A stretch of 64,000 bases of DNA from Brassica napus (lineage: Eukaryota; Streptophyta; Magnoliopsida; Brassicales; Brassicaceae), in contig NC_063450.1 of the NCBI RefSeq assembly GCF_020379485.1, forward strand, positions 43,242,681 to 43,306,680. The letters are read 5' to 3'. Positions 23,670 to 36,463 of the stretch are shown one piece after another. The position numbers and the translations under genes were made by a program. Each line of letters begins with the position of its first letter. Position 1 is the stretch's first letter. The notes beneath the pieces were generated by a model that was given only the letters and a program-made list of their open reading frames with translations, was not told where the DNA came from and ran no database searches.

Positions 23670-23821
23670 CCACGCGTCAGTGGTCGGATGGTACAAGGTG
23701 TTCCGCGAATCTCTAAGAAACCAGAATTCAAATTCGCTGCTAATCCAGATAAATACGGGCATGGCCACCGAGATTTTCAAGTTCTCTTTCCGGGGAAGTC
23801 ACCCACTACCTTTTTTTTTTT
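23670..23821 (+). mobile_element. SINE with 13-bp target duplication
   Basis: A 152-bp insert is flanked by a perfect AATTTAAAGCCAA duplication (23657-23669 and 23822-23834). Near its start CAGTGGTCGGATGGT resembles a tRNA A box, and GAATTCAAATTCG about 60 bp later resembles a B box, as expected for a tRNA-derived Pol III promoter. It ends in an uninterrupted T run rather than an A tail, which some plant SINEs do. No ORF. It would depend on LINE enzymes for movement. Confidence 0.75.
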
Positions 23822-23834
23822 AATTTAAAGCCAA

Positions 23835-26238
23835 TTAGTATACATTGTATTCATTCAAATATTTTAAAATGGAAAAAATATCAGTTGAGGAGAAATTATT
23901 ATGGTACAGACCCAATTACTTTTTCTGAAAACCCTACGAAGACTGGGATGATACAAAAGTGGAGAAAACAGCTTATAGCTCGGAATAATCCTAGAGTCAA
24001 ATCCTTATTTTAATAAGACTCTGCATAGTGATTCGGTACCAGTCTAAGTTTTTAATTTGTAACTAGGTTAAGATCCGCGTCATGAGCGGAATCAACATTA
24101 TATATATATAAATTATTTTATGTATTAAATATTTTTACATATTATAAAATAATAAATATATATTAAATAATTAAAAGTCAGTAACTATTAAATATATAAT
24201 TATTAGTGTGAACATATAAATCAATTTTATTAATCCAAAAAATATTTTTTTATTTGATAGGATATTTTATTAAATTTAAATGATACTAACATAGATAATA
24301 TATTTTAGTATATTTTTAATATTAATGTCTATTAAATGATGATTTCTACTCATATAGTTTTCTTGATCATTTATATCTTTTATAGAAAAAATTTAAATTA
24401 CTGATAACAAAATTTTCATTGTGAGATTAATAGTTTTAGTAATTTATAATTTTTTTTAAAAAATAAGTTGTCAATGATATTTCAAAACTTTTATCAAAAA
24501 ATTGTTTAAAGTAAATTTTAAAACTAAAATATTGTATTTTATATGGTTTATAGTTTAATTTAAAACGAAACGATATATATATATATATATATACATATAT
24601 ATCAATCTTAATAATTAATTAAATTAGAATTTTTACTTATATAATTTTTGTAATCATTTGTATTTTGTCATAACAAAAATTTTAAACCATGGATCATAAA
24701 ATTTGAATGTGAGACTTTTAACAATTTTAGTAATTTATAGCCGTTTGTAAAAATTCAAAATATAACATATACATAAAAATCTAAGTTTTTATTATATGGT
24801 TATTGTGGTTGTTTAATTTATTTAATAGTTTAAAATTAAACAAATATGATAGAAGATACACTATTTTTTATCAAATCTTTATTATTCAAAATCATTAATT
24901 GACATATATACTTTAGCCACATTAGGCTATTCCGTAAATTTTATTTAAGGAAATAATAAAGTACATTAATGATGAATTTATTGTTACTTTAATAAAAAGC
25001 TTATTATATAATTAGATGAACCAACATATTTTTAAATGATTCTAAGAATCATTCTATAGTGATGACATGTGGCTACAAAAAGAAGTTGTAATGCTTATCA
25101 AATAATATATATGGGATTTTATCAAATAGTATAAACTATTTAAATTGCATTTGCACGGAGAACCGTATTAAATAATGTATTGGTACCGAATATTTCTTGT
25201 TTACGTCACCACAAAATTATAAGCTTTTGGGCTACAAAAGTTGAGACATGTAATGAAACTCGGTTTTAACCAAAAATATGTAACCAGTAATGCTTTTTTG
25301 GACTTAAGACCATTCTCTAATCACCAGTAATGTTTATATTTTTTTCCTAGTCTTTGGACCATTGGCCATGTGGCTGACCTTAAAAGCCATGTGATTAGAG
25401 AATGTATACTTACCTAAAACCATGTGGTTCATTGTTTAGATTGTCATCTATGAATCTCTGTCAGGTAACTTGTTCAGATCCAAACTAAATTGTTTTTCAT
25501 TCAAAAATATATACCCATTGAAATTCTGAAGCTTTTTAATCAATCGAAAAATATATATTAATGTGTGAAATAAAAGAAAATCAGGGAAAAATATAAGGGA
25601 AAATGGAAAAAGGAACAAGGATCTTACATAAATTTTACTTTTGTAAAAGGCACATAAGTAACACGCCGGAGGCCTACACTTTTGGCAAGATGTTGGGGAA
25701 ATTTTAGGAAACAATATCAGATATTCAGATCCCAAATCAAATCTTTCTATTTTATTTTTGTCAACATCAAATCATTAATTTTAAACATCACTTTTTGTTT
25801 TAATTAAATTTTTGGTGAAGTAATTAGTAGTGGATGGCCCCAAGTAGGCAAACAGATTTGATATATCCTTACAGTTCCTAGTCCCACATTTTGAACATAA
25901 GAAGAACTTGCTTTTTTCAAATCATGTTTCTGCTTTTTTCTCTGAAGCTCTTTTTCTTTAATTTTGCCTTTTATTAGTTTGTGTTTTTTTCTTGGCTCTG
26001 AATTATATAGCTGGCTTGTCAAGCAAATCGTGTTGGAAAGTGGTGCTCTTCGACAGTAAACGGTATAGATGATTGCGTCCATATATATCTTATACACATG
26101 ACTGGGAAAGATCATAATATATTTGACCAAATGAAGCACTATGTTTGTTAAATATCTCTGTGCTGCTGCCACCAACAAAAAAGCATATGTGCTCTCAGCA
26201 AAATAGTTAATATTTAATAATTACCACAATGATAAAAA
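23835..26238. other. AT-rich intergenic DNA, possible Helitron remnant
   Basis: From about 24040 (AGGTTAAGATCCGCG) to about 25160 (GCATTTGCACGGAGAA) the sequence is extremely AT-rich, bounded by short GC-rich motifs of the kind I associate with Brassicaceae Helitron ends. The assignment is weak. ORFs at 25448-25735 and 25804-26178 (minus) show no family features. No gene is supported. Confidence 0.3.
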
Positions 26239-27163
26239 CTAGGGTTGTTCAATATTGTAAAACCGAACCGTACCGAACCGAAATCGATAATATGGTTTGG
26301 TTTTGGTATATGCCATATAAACCGAATGGATATAATTTTATAAAAACCGTAGGATTTGGATATGGTTTGGTATATAACCGATTAAACCGAATAAACCGAA
26401 CAAAACCGATTAAAAGTAGAAATATGTAAATATGTATCTATTTTATAACAATACATAAAAATCTATTTGTTACATAAGTTAAATTTGTGTTAATAACTAT
26501 TACCATAATTTTATAGTAATAAAAAACCTTAATTTGTAAAACACTTGAACTATAATTAAATGACAATACATCGCAATTCAGACATCTTATTTTCTAAGTC
26601 TTCTTTTGATCTTTTTGCTTTATTTTAGTCTTCACTAAATTAATATGAAGATTATAAATTTGATGGACAATAATTAATGAAAAATTTTCACAACTTTTTT
26701 CTTATCTGTAAACAAACAGAGTTTCGTGTTCAATTGAAAAAGCATGACTTTAATGAACACTAAATATGAAAGAGTGGAAAAACTTTTCTTTCATGTTTCT
26801 GTTTCTGTTTCATATTTTTATTTTCAAAATTTCAAGTTTTAATTTTAGTTATAGATTTGATTATTTTATTTGATGGTAGAAGTATTTTTATTTTTTTGTT
26901 CATTTATTTGTACATGCAATATATTTTTAATAAATGACTGTGTTGACAATATGACTCTAAAATTCATATAATATGATCTCAAACTAAATAATTATGTTTT
27001 TTTGGTATAAAACTGAATAAACCGAAAACCGACGGTATATAAACCGAACCGAACCGAAGTAAATATGGATTTAGAATGGTAGTTATATTTTACTAACCGA
27101 AATACCGAAAACCAAAAAAAGCTGAACCTAAACCGAACTGATATCCGGATTGAACACCCCTAG
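26239..27163. repeat. CCGAAC-rich repeat family, copy B, with clear inverted ends
   Basis: The termini CTAGGGTTGTTCAAT (26239-26253) and ATTGAACACCCCTAG (27149-27163) are inverted repeats with one mismatch. Both ends carry AACCGAACCGA-like motifs (26260-26415 and 27010-27140) around an AT-rich centre. If CTA is counted as target, a 3-bp duplication is possible. This is the best-preserved copy and suggests a non-autonomous DNA transposon. No transposase. Confidence 0.7.
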
Positions 27164-29778
27164 ACTACCAATTAATTGTGGACATATAGTAATTTGTTGG
27201 GGTTTTAGAGAATTGTTCAAATATATTAGTTTTTAAATAATACTTCCATTTTTTTATGAGAGATCTTTTAGCATGAACTTGACGTATTTAGAATAATTTT
27301 CCTGCAGTTTTAATTTCTCTTAAACGGAAGTTGGCACAAAATGCCGTAAAAAGAAGGGAGTTGACACGCAAGTCCCCTAACTGCATTATCTTGACCATTT
27401 TTCATTCATTTCTAGTATTTTTGGTGAAAACTGTGATATCACCTCTATATCGGAAACCCAAACATCGTAATAGTCTATCTCAATGCGAATCGAATCTATA
27501 TGGTAGTAGTTCCAGCATCAACCCCTTTACCATTTTTCATTCATTTTTAGTTTACTTCATGCTTTAAGTTTTATTCGGATGCTCGACCTGTTAATTGATC
27601 AAGTTTCGAGTACAATCTACTATAATGCATGAATGTACGCACCGTTCGTATTTACTCTATATATAAGTCGATTACATCATCTTTCTTTTAACGGGCTTCA
27701 AGTTATACAATCCTAAATTGTAATTATTATTTTTGCCTCAAAATAAGCCTACATTTTGTCTCACGTCAATGAATTTGGGAGCAAACCCCGGTGACTCAAA
27801 ACCAAGTGGAGTCATTGAGCTATTATTCGGTCATCACCAAAATGAATATATAATATATATATATATACACTCTATGTTTTAAAATGATAAAATACATATA
27901 GTGCAGAGACTAGAACGTATGGCAAATCACTTTCAGTGAAAACATAGTTAAAGACTAAAGAACTCACAAAATCACAGCACTAACAAATAATACATAAGGT
28001 GCCTCGTTGGTTAGTATTAACACCTTTCATATTTTGTGAAAATTGACATCGTATACACATTGGTGAAAAATGAAAATAGGGAAATGTGGTCCATATGTCT
28101 GGTACGTGCATATTCTTCTCCTCCACAACAAGGGAAGTAATCTCGCTGGACGACCCAGCCGCTCTAGTACATTTGGCACTCATGGGTCCTAGTTCTCTAT
28201 GAACCACCCGATTCCAAAAGCTTTAAACTCTCACTGGTCCTACTCCTTCGCATTCATGATCTTAACGGTCTCAAATGGACCATTTCATTTTTTTGTCCGT
28301 CAAAGATTTGTTTTCGATAAATTCAATTAAAATTGGAAATGGAGATCGCACGGTAAGACTAGCAGTCAAACGTGTCTGATCCTATAATCTCACGGTTATG
28401 GCTCGTTGAAGCTTTGATTGATCAATGATTAAAAAGGAGTAATCTCGGATTTTAAATATCTGTCACTCACCAGATTTGACGTGAAGATACATCTCTCCAT
28501 AATTACTCACGAGGATTTTAACTAATAAAGGCCACACCAAACTTCACCAATGTTTTTATTTTCCATATCTTTCTACAAAAAAATAACTGATTTTCTTTTA
28601 ATGTGACTCATTAGCCCTGGGACGGATCCGGATATCCGGGAAATTTAGGATATCCGGATCCGTCGGATCCGTGGATTTAATATCCGGATCTCGGATAATA
28701 AGTTTCAGGCCTATGACTCATATTAATTTCAATAACAGTGTTTGCAGATATGGTTAAACAGATTATGTTCGTTTTTCAAGCCCAGTCGCAGGCCAACAAA
28801 ACTACGAGTGGTGTGTGGTGTGTCAACGGAGAATATTAATCGCACAACATGTGTTATATATACCACTTAATCGTTAACCAGAAGCTGTAAAACACAACAG
28901 GAATACCAATTTTAATAGAAGATTGCATTTCACACACTTAATCATAGCTTGAACGTAAACGTGATGTATTTGGGTAGTATAGTTCTTGTTTAACTTAAAC
29001 TCGTGGTATCATGTCAATTATATTCATGTAAGACTATCATAAGCTGGTTTATTTGAGATTATATAGTTATTTGATTAAACGTAACTGCATGTAATTATTA
29101 GTATTATATAGTGTTTAGTCTTACGAAACCATAGCATCTCCAATCTATTTTTATATTTGATTTTGTATTAGCATTTAGAGATAATTATATTCTAACTTTT
29201 TGTAACTTAATTATATTCTAACTTACTTCTATTTATTTTAAATATAATTGATATTTTTCTTTATATGTGAGGAAAAAAAATTATTCTTACTTTGAATATA
29301 GAAGAATATTATTTTTAAATATATTGAAGTAATTTTGTGTTCATTATAATTTTTTATTTTATAAGGAAATAGCAAAATGAAACTATCAACGCGATCGCCT
29401 GAAAATTGTGACCAGCACTTTTGAATATTTTTTGTATACATAGAATTAGAAAAGCGTAGTGGGCGTAATTAGGAAAAACGCGTCAGTTGATATGATGAAA
29501 GTTACACACTTCAAAATATAATAATAACAAAACAAACAAAATCAACCATGGTTTTGGCCTTGCGACTTCATCCATCTCCAATCAATGTACAATCAACATC
29601 AGTTCATGTACTCTTAAAAGAAACCACAATAACTAACAACATGCGTAGCTTATTACCACGTAGTATCCCAACACAAAAAGCATGATATGAAATGTCATAT
29701 GTAATTATGACCCATTCTTGTTGCTTTACGAAATATAAGCTGAAATGGTTCACTAGGTGGAAGGATTTGGTTAAACGC
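27164..29778. other. Intergenic DNA
   Basis: No gene supported. It contains a 23-bp repeat (ACCATTTTTCATTCATTT) near 27397 and 27530, a TA-rich tract near 27848-27870, and a small GGATCCGGATATCCGG-rich cluster (28620-28700) resembling simple repeats in transposon ends. It may include remnants of the ancestral YUC6-RD22 spacer. Confidence 0.35.
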
Positions 29779-30065
29779 TGTGACGGATGTGAGAAGATAG
29801 AGATCAACAGATGGATAAACAATAAAGAAAGACACAGAGATTTAACGTAGTTCACCCCTAACGGCTACGTCCACGGATAAAGAGAAATTTTATTGATAGA
29901 GGAATTACAGAGATCTGTCTACAAGAAGATCAGATATAGTTTCTCTACGGCTGCTAACTAGGTTTAGAGGAGGCGCAAAATATATATAGTTGTGTCCCGG
30001 AAAACCCTAGCACTAGTGGGCCTAAAAAAAAATAAGGCCCAACAGATTCAAGGCATTATTCAACA
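29779..30065 (-). repeat. 3' LTR of the minus-strand Copia element
   Basis: 287 bp. Plus-strand ends are TGTGACGGATG and ATTATTCAACA. About 95% like its partner at 34351-34638. Confidence 0.9.
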
Positions 30066-30096
30066 AATCTCCACCTTGACTTGAATCCTCCATAAT

Positions 30097-30312
30097 CAGA
30101 TGTACCAGAATGCACTTCTTCGTGCTCAGAATACAGATGTACCAGACTCTCTCTTTGCTCAGATGTTCCCTCGAACTCAGATGTCAGATGTCCCGTCGGA
30201 CCAGATGCTCCTCAGAGCCAGATGCCCTCACTTGGACCAGATGCTCTCTTCGAGCCAGATGTTCTCTTCGAGCCAGATGCCCCTCAAGGCCAAACGCCCA
30301 TCAGGGCCAGAT
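30097..30312. repeat. CAGATG-based tandem repeats before the Copia 3' LTR
   Basis: Between the RNase H stop and the polypurine tract, CAGATG recurs about ten times at spacings near 18-25 bp, often as TCTTCGAGCCAGATG. ORFs of 68 and 74 residues here are translations of the repeat, not genes. Confidence 0.75.
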
Positions 30313-33300
30313 TTAACAGCTTGAGATGTTTAGCAAATCAAGACAATGCTTGAACTTGCTATGAGGAACCGGCTTAGTGAACATATCCGCAGGATTATCA
30401 GCTGTTCCTACCTTCTTCACTTCAATCCTCTTCTCATCTCTCAGAAAATGGTATCTTACATCAATATGCTTGGTTCTCTCATGATGAACCTGATCCTTGG
30501 CTAAGCAGATAGCACTTAAGCTATCACAAAACACAGTAGCCTGATCATGATGAAGACCAAGATCACTGACCAATCCTCTCAACCATATTGCCTCCTTAGC
30601 AGCTTCTGGCAATGCCATATACTCTGCCTCAGTTGTAGACAAAGTCACTGTCGACTGCAAAATCGCCTTCCAGCTCACAACAGAACCACCCAAAGTAAAT
30701 ATGTAACCAGTCATAGATCTCCTACTGTCCACATCTCTTGCATAATCCGAATCAGAATACCCAGTAACCAGTCTCGGATCCTTGTCTCCATAGACAAGAC
30801 CAATATCAGATGTACCCTTAAGGTACCGGAAAATCCTCTTCACAACGATCCAGTGCTCCTTTCACGGCTAAACCATGAACCTACTCACAACACTGACAGC
30901 GTGTGCAAGATCTGGTCTTGTACAAACCATAGCATACATCAAACTTTCTACAGCACTAGCATAAGGAACACGTGACATATAATCGATTTCCCCTTCAGAC
31001 ATTTCATCACTCATGGTAGGATGAAAATTTGCAGCACATGGAGTATCGATAGGCTTAACATTAAGCATCCCGAATCTTGTCAAGACCTTTTCAATGTAGG
31101 CCTTTTGTGACAAGAACATATTCTTCTTCGTCCTATCCCTGAAGATCTCCATTCCTAGAATCTTCCTCGCAGCACCCAAATCTTTCATCTCAAACTCAGA
31201 ACTCAGTAGTTCTTTTCAGCTTCTGAACATAACACTTCTTCTTGGCAGCTATCAGCATGTCGTCTACATACTGCACCAGGTAGATATACGACTCATCCTC
31301 CACCTTGCTCATGTAGACACAACAGTCATAAGGACTTCTGTCGTAGCCCAACTTGACCATATAGCTGTCAAACCTCTTGTACCACTGTCTAGGAGACTGC
31401 TTAAGTCCATACAGCGACTTCCTCAATTTGCACACATGATCTTCTTTACCAGGAAATAGAAAACCCTCAGGCTGAGTCATATAGATCTCCTCCTCAAGCT
31501 CTCCATGAAGAAAAGCAGTCTTCACATCAAGTTGCTCCAACTCCAGATCCTGACGTGCTACTATCGCCAATAGCACTTTGATAGAGGTGTGTCTGACCAC
31601 GGGTGAGAATATATCATTGTAGTCCACACTTTCTCTTTGACTGAAACCTCTAGCAACAACTCGAGATTTATACTTGACTCCCTCTTCTGGTGACTGACCT
31701 TCTTTTAGCTTATAAATCCACTTGCAAGTCACAACTTTTCTCCCAGGTGGTAGTGTGACCAGATCCCATGTGTGATTCTTTTCATGAGATTCCATCTCAT
31801 CTCCCATTGAAGCAAACCATTTCTCAGATGCATAACTTGAAATGGCTTCTCTGTAAGTAGACGGCTCGTAAGTGTCCACTTCCTCTGCAACCTGTAGTGC
31901 ATAACCCACCATATCTTCAAACTGATATCTCTCTGGTGGCCTAACATCAACTCTCCTTGGTCTGTCTTTAGCAATACTGCGTTTTTCAGACCCAATACGT
32001 TGATTTCCAGAATTGGAAGATTGAGGCTGCTCATCAGACGTCGATCACTCGCTCTCTTCCTGAGCATCGATCGATCTCGTGTTGTCGGACATCGATCGGA
32101 GATCTCTGCCATTGCCCAATCTTGTGTCTGGCGTAGATCGATCGCTCCCTGACACTGGATCGGTCGATCCTGGGTAGTCTGACTGCACTTCCTGCAGCTC
32201 CACCTGCTTGTCAACATCCTCCTGCTCTGCTTCTGAAATGGACTCAGCTGAAACTTTGAACATAGAACTCTCATGAAACACAATGTTCCTGCTCATAACA
32301 ACTCGTTTCTCAGATGGAGACCAAACTCTGTATCCCTTTACACCATCTCCACAGCCCATAAACAGTCCCTTCTTCGCTCTTGGTTCCAGCTTTCCTTCAT
32401 TAACATGATAGTAAACCGTGCAACCAAAGACTCTCAGAATAGAATAATCAGCAGATCTTCCTGACCAGACCTCATTAGGTATTCGACACGCGATCCCTGT
32501 ATGCGGTCCAAGATTGATCAAATAACAAGCCGTGTTCACTGCCTCAGCCCAAAACCTCTTCTTTAAACCAACATTAGAAAGCATGCACTTCGCTCTCTCC
32601 AGCAATGTCTGGTTCATTCTCTCTGCTACACCATTCTGCTGTGGTGTATACCTGATTGTATGATGCCTAGCAATCCCTGCATCCTTACAAAACTGATTGA
32701 ACTCTGTGGAACAGAATTCCAGATCATTATCAGTACGAAGCCTCTTAATCTTCTTCTCAGTTTGATTCTCCACCAGTATCTTCCACTCCTTGAAACTATT
32801 GAAAGCTTCACTTTTGTGCTTCATAAATGTTATCCAAGTCTTCCTCGAATAATCATCAATCATGGACCCAAAATACCTGTGACCCTTCAGCGACTCCACC
32901 TTGGAGGGACCCCAACAATCTGAATGGATGTAATCCAGTGTGCCTTTTGTTTTATGAACAACCTTAGGAAACTTCTTTCTGTGCAGCTTCCCAAACACAC
33001 AGTGCTCACAGAACTCAAGGCTCTTGGTCTTATGACCACAAAGAAGATCCTGCTTCGACAGAATCTGCATCCCACGCTCGCCCATATGTCCAAGCCTCAT
33101 ATGCCACAACTTGTCCATATCTTCCTTGCGAACCTCTAGAGATGCAACATTTGCTGAACTTGAAACCGTAGAACCTTCCAGCAAATACAAAGTACCATGA
33201 ATGAAACCTCTGAGAATCACATCTGAACCTCTGTAGACACTCAGAACTCCATCTCCACCTGAATACTTGAAACCTCTGCTATCCAAAAGACTAACTGAGA

Positions 33301-34309
33301 TCAAGTTCTTGGACATAGATGGAACATGTCTAACTCCAGTCAACGTGCAGACTCTATCATCATGTGTCATGAGCTTAATAGAACCGATTTCTGCAATATC
33401 GCAAGCAAAGTCATTCGACATCTTGATCTTGCCATCAGTCACTGCCTCATACTCTGAGAACCATTCTCTCCTTGGACACATATGATAAGATGCGCCCGTG
33501 TCCAGGACCCACACATCTCTAGGATGTGTTTTTCCATGAGCAACCAGCGCAATATCTTCATCAGATTTAGCCTCATTCTCCTTCTTAGGACAATCAGACT
33601 TCCAATGTCCTTTCTCTTTGCAGTAATTGCAAATATCAGTTGGTTTAGGACCCTTTGAAAATGACATTTTGTCTTTCGACTTCTTGCCTTTTCCAAAGTT
33701 CTTTCCACCACCTACAAACAACCCAGAAGCTTGGTCGTCTGTACCAGAACCAGATGCCTTGCGTCGCAACTCCCTGCTATGAAGTGCTGACCTGACTTCC
33801 TCCAAACTCATTGTATCCTTACTCCCTATGAATGACTGAACAAAGTTCTCATAGAAGTTTGGTAATGATACCAACAAAATCAGTGCCGCATCCTCATCTT
33901 CCACCTTAACATCAATATTCCTCAGATCCAACAAGATGGAATTTAGACTGTCAAGATGATCTTGGAGTTGTGTACCTTCTTGCATCCTCAGAGCGAAAAG
34001 ACGTTGTTTCAGAAGTAGCTTCTTAGTCAGAGACTTCGTCATGTATAGACTCTCTAACTTCGACCACAAATCAGCTGCAGCATCAACACCGGAAACTTCG
34101 ATGATGATCTCATCTGCCATACACAACAAAATTGTTGAATACGCCTTCTCTTCAGTAACCTTCATCTCAGTAGTAACAGGTTCAACCTTCTTCCCTGACA
34201 ACGGTGCCCAAAGACCTTGTTGCTTCAGCAACGCCTTCATCTTGATTTGCCAGAGACTGAAATTGTTCCTTCCAGTAAACTTGTCGATCTTCATATTCAT
34301 CCCATACAT
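30313..34309 (-). pseudogene. Copia gag-pol polyprotein, broken in four places
   Basis: From ATG 34309 the minus strand encodes a Copia gag, then a CX2CX4HX4C knuckle (CNYCKEKGHWKSDC), the protease motif DTGASYHM, a GAG-pre-integrase segment, and the integrase core with motifs HSDCWGP, LRTDNDLEF and YTPQQNGVAER. The reverse transcriptase follows with YVDDM (about 31255-31270), then RNase H to 30313. Breaks: an in-frame TGA at 32045-32047 between integrase and RT; a one-base frameshift near 31196-31205 in an A run within RT; and two in-frame stops at about 30868 and just downstream, before RNase H. The element cannot make an intact polyprotein. Confidence 0.9.
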
Positions 34310-34350
34310 CTTCTCACCAGATTCAACCCGAAGTTTTGATACCAGTTTGT

Positions 34351-34638
34351 TGTGACGGATGTGAGAAGATAGAGATTAACAGATGGATAAACAATAAAGA
34401 AAGACACAGAGATTTAACGTGGTTCACCCCTAACGGCTACGTCCACGGGCAAAGAGAGATTTTATTGATGGAGGAATTACAGAGATCTGTCTACAAGAAG
34501 ATCAGATCTAGTTTCTCTACGGCTGTTAACTAGGTTTAGAGGAGGCACAGAATATATATAGTTGTGTCCCGGAAAACCCTAGCACTAGTGGGCCTCAAAA
34601 AAGACTAAGGCCCAACAGATTCAAAGCATTATTCAACA
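34351..34638 (-). repeat. 5' LTR of the minus-strand Copia element
   Basis: 288 bp with the same TG...CA ends as its partner. The minus-strand primer-binding site follows it at about 34335-34350. Confidence 0.9.
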
Positions 34639-34788
34639 TTCCATATGCTGAATCTGAACAATGAGTTAGCAATTATGCATCCCACGGTCAGATAACAAAA
34701 ACAATGAAAGAGTATGTTAAATAAGGGCTACAAACGGAAACTAAATACTAGGGTTACAAAATTAAAAAGAAACTGAAAATAGGATTAC

Positions 34789-35140
34789 TATTATAAATCA
34801 TGGAGTGGATTGCCATTAACCAGGCCCGGCTCAAGACCGGCCCAAGACCGGCCCAATACCTAGAAGATGGAGAGATGGCCGAAGCCCTAGAGAGAGGAGA
34901 GAGAGAGCCGACTTCAGGAGAAAGAGAGGCGGCCACAAAGCTTGGAGAAAAGGAAAACCTTTCCTTTTCCTATTAGATGTAATCTTTCCATTATTATATA
35001 TTAGTAGTTTTCCTAATCCTAGTGAGTTTAGGTTTTGGATACTTTCCATTTATCTTCATCTTGTAATCCTTATATAAAGGAACCCCTTGATCATTAATAA
35101 AACACAGAAATATTCAGTCTCAAACCTTCTATTTACAACA
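34789..35140 (+). repeat. 5' LTR of the gag-only element
   Basis: 352 bp. It contains a TATA-like TTATATAAAG (about 35070) and AATAAAACA (about 35096), consistent with promoter and polyadenylation functions. The first dinucleotide is TA, a mutated form of the normal TG. Confidence 0.88.
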
Positions 35141-36463
35141 CGTTATCAGCACGATAGACTCCAAAACCCTCAGACAAAACCTAACCTAAAATCCGTCACA
35201 CATAAACCCTAAACCAGGCGCAACTTAAAATCGATCGATCTCTCTAACCCTGAGGAACCAGACAACGAGCCACATATCATCTTGAAGCTCTTGATGAGAA
35301 GAATCTATCAGCGCAAACCGTTCATTGATCCAATCTCAGACGCGTCCTCACTCGCAGAAACAATACGCGGTGCCGTCTTGGTCTTTTGGAACCCTAATCC
35401 GAACCAACAAAATTTTCTAGCCGAATTCGAATCCTGTGAAAGATAAGTTTATCATACCTTAGTTGTTTGATGATATCTTGTTCAGATTATGGTGTTCATG
35501 TTATCTAATACTCCTTGTTTTTGTTTTCATGAGCTGAGAGGAATGGTGCAAAGATCTCAACACAAAGTTGTTCGCGATCCATAACATGACCATGAACCGA
35601 AGAACCCTAAATTGTTCTTGCTTGTGTTCCGGCTTGCAAACACCCGATCATCTAAAGCCCTTAAGCATTCCTGATCCCAGACATTCGCAGATTCCTGTTC
35701 TCAACAGAGCCAGCCCACGTTCGCATCACAACCAGCTCGCAATTCAGATCAGCCGATTGCAAAGGCAGCAGCTTGCGACCCGATAAGGAGCCAGCTCGCG
35801 TCCGTGTGCAACTAGAGGTTCATCTGACTTTGGTGGTCCGGTTCAACCCTACAAAATAAAGGTAATTCAAAATCTGAAAACAAGAATCGAATTTGGTTGT
35901 TTTGTAAAGATTGAAACCTTAAAATATAATCTCTAAGACTAAAAGCCATAGGTCAAATAGATCAAACCCTAAAAGAGTAAATCGGAGCTAGAATAAGTCT
36001 GATCCCCTAAACCATAATTTGAGATTGATCCATTGATCAATTAAAATCAAAGTCTTAATGATTTTGAATCTCAAATCAAACTCCCTTGATCAAAGATCAA
36101 AGTTTTCAAAATCGCCTAAAAACACTAATTTAGAAAATCGGTTTTAATTTTTTGATTTGAACCTTGATTGTTTGTTTGATCACCTAGAAATATTGCTAGG
36201 ATTTTTTAAACTCGAATCTGAATATGAATTGCATTCATACTGTTTAAAAGGAATCGACCAGCATGTAGTTTATAAAATCTTGAAACCGTTTGCATTAAGT
36301 AGAACTACATGGCCGTGTGGCTTGATGATTGTTTTGCACCATGGTCGATTAGATTGCTTGATTTTCATAAATGCGTAAGACATGTTTGTGGCCGAGCTTG
36401 TTGATTATCTTGCGGCCACATGATCACATTGTGAAACTTAATTTGAATGATGATGTGATTCAG

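Larger units (their letters stand above)
29779..34638 (-). mobile_element. Ty1/Copia LTR retrotransposon, inactivated
   Basis: A 4.86-kb element read on the minus strand with 287- and 288-bp LTRs starting TGTTGAATAATGC and ending CCGTCACA. Next to the 5' LTR (34351-34638) the minus strand has TGGTATCAAAACTTC, close to the usual tRNA-iMet primer-binding site. Next to the 3' LTR (29779-30065) it has AAGGTGGAGATT, a plausible polypurine tract. The interior codes for gag, protease, integrase, reverse transcriptase and RNase H in Copia order. The LTRs differ at about 14 places by my count. The flanking 5-mers (AACGC left, TTCCA right) do not match, so there is no target duplication. Confidence 0.93.

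Noticed and set aside
24040..25170. Confident Helitron call
   Set aside because: The GC-rich border motifs are suggestive, but I found no CTRR end or terminal hairpin, so it stays an AT-rich region.
25804..26178. 124-residue minus-strand ORF
   Set aside because: No domain, no splice partners, lysine-rich low-complexity stretch and AT-driven codon use. It looks like chance.
30100..30324. Small plus-strand ORFs
   Set aside because: Produced by the CAGATG tandem repeats inside the minus-strand Copia element.
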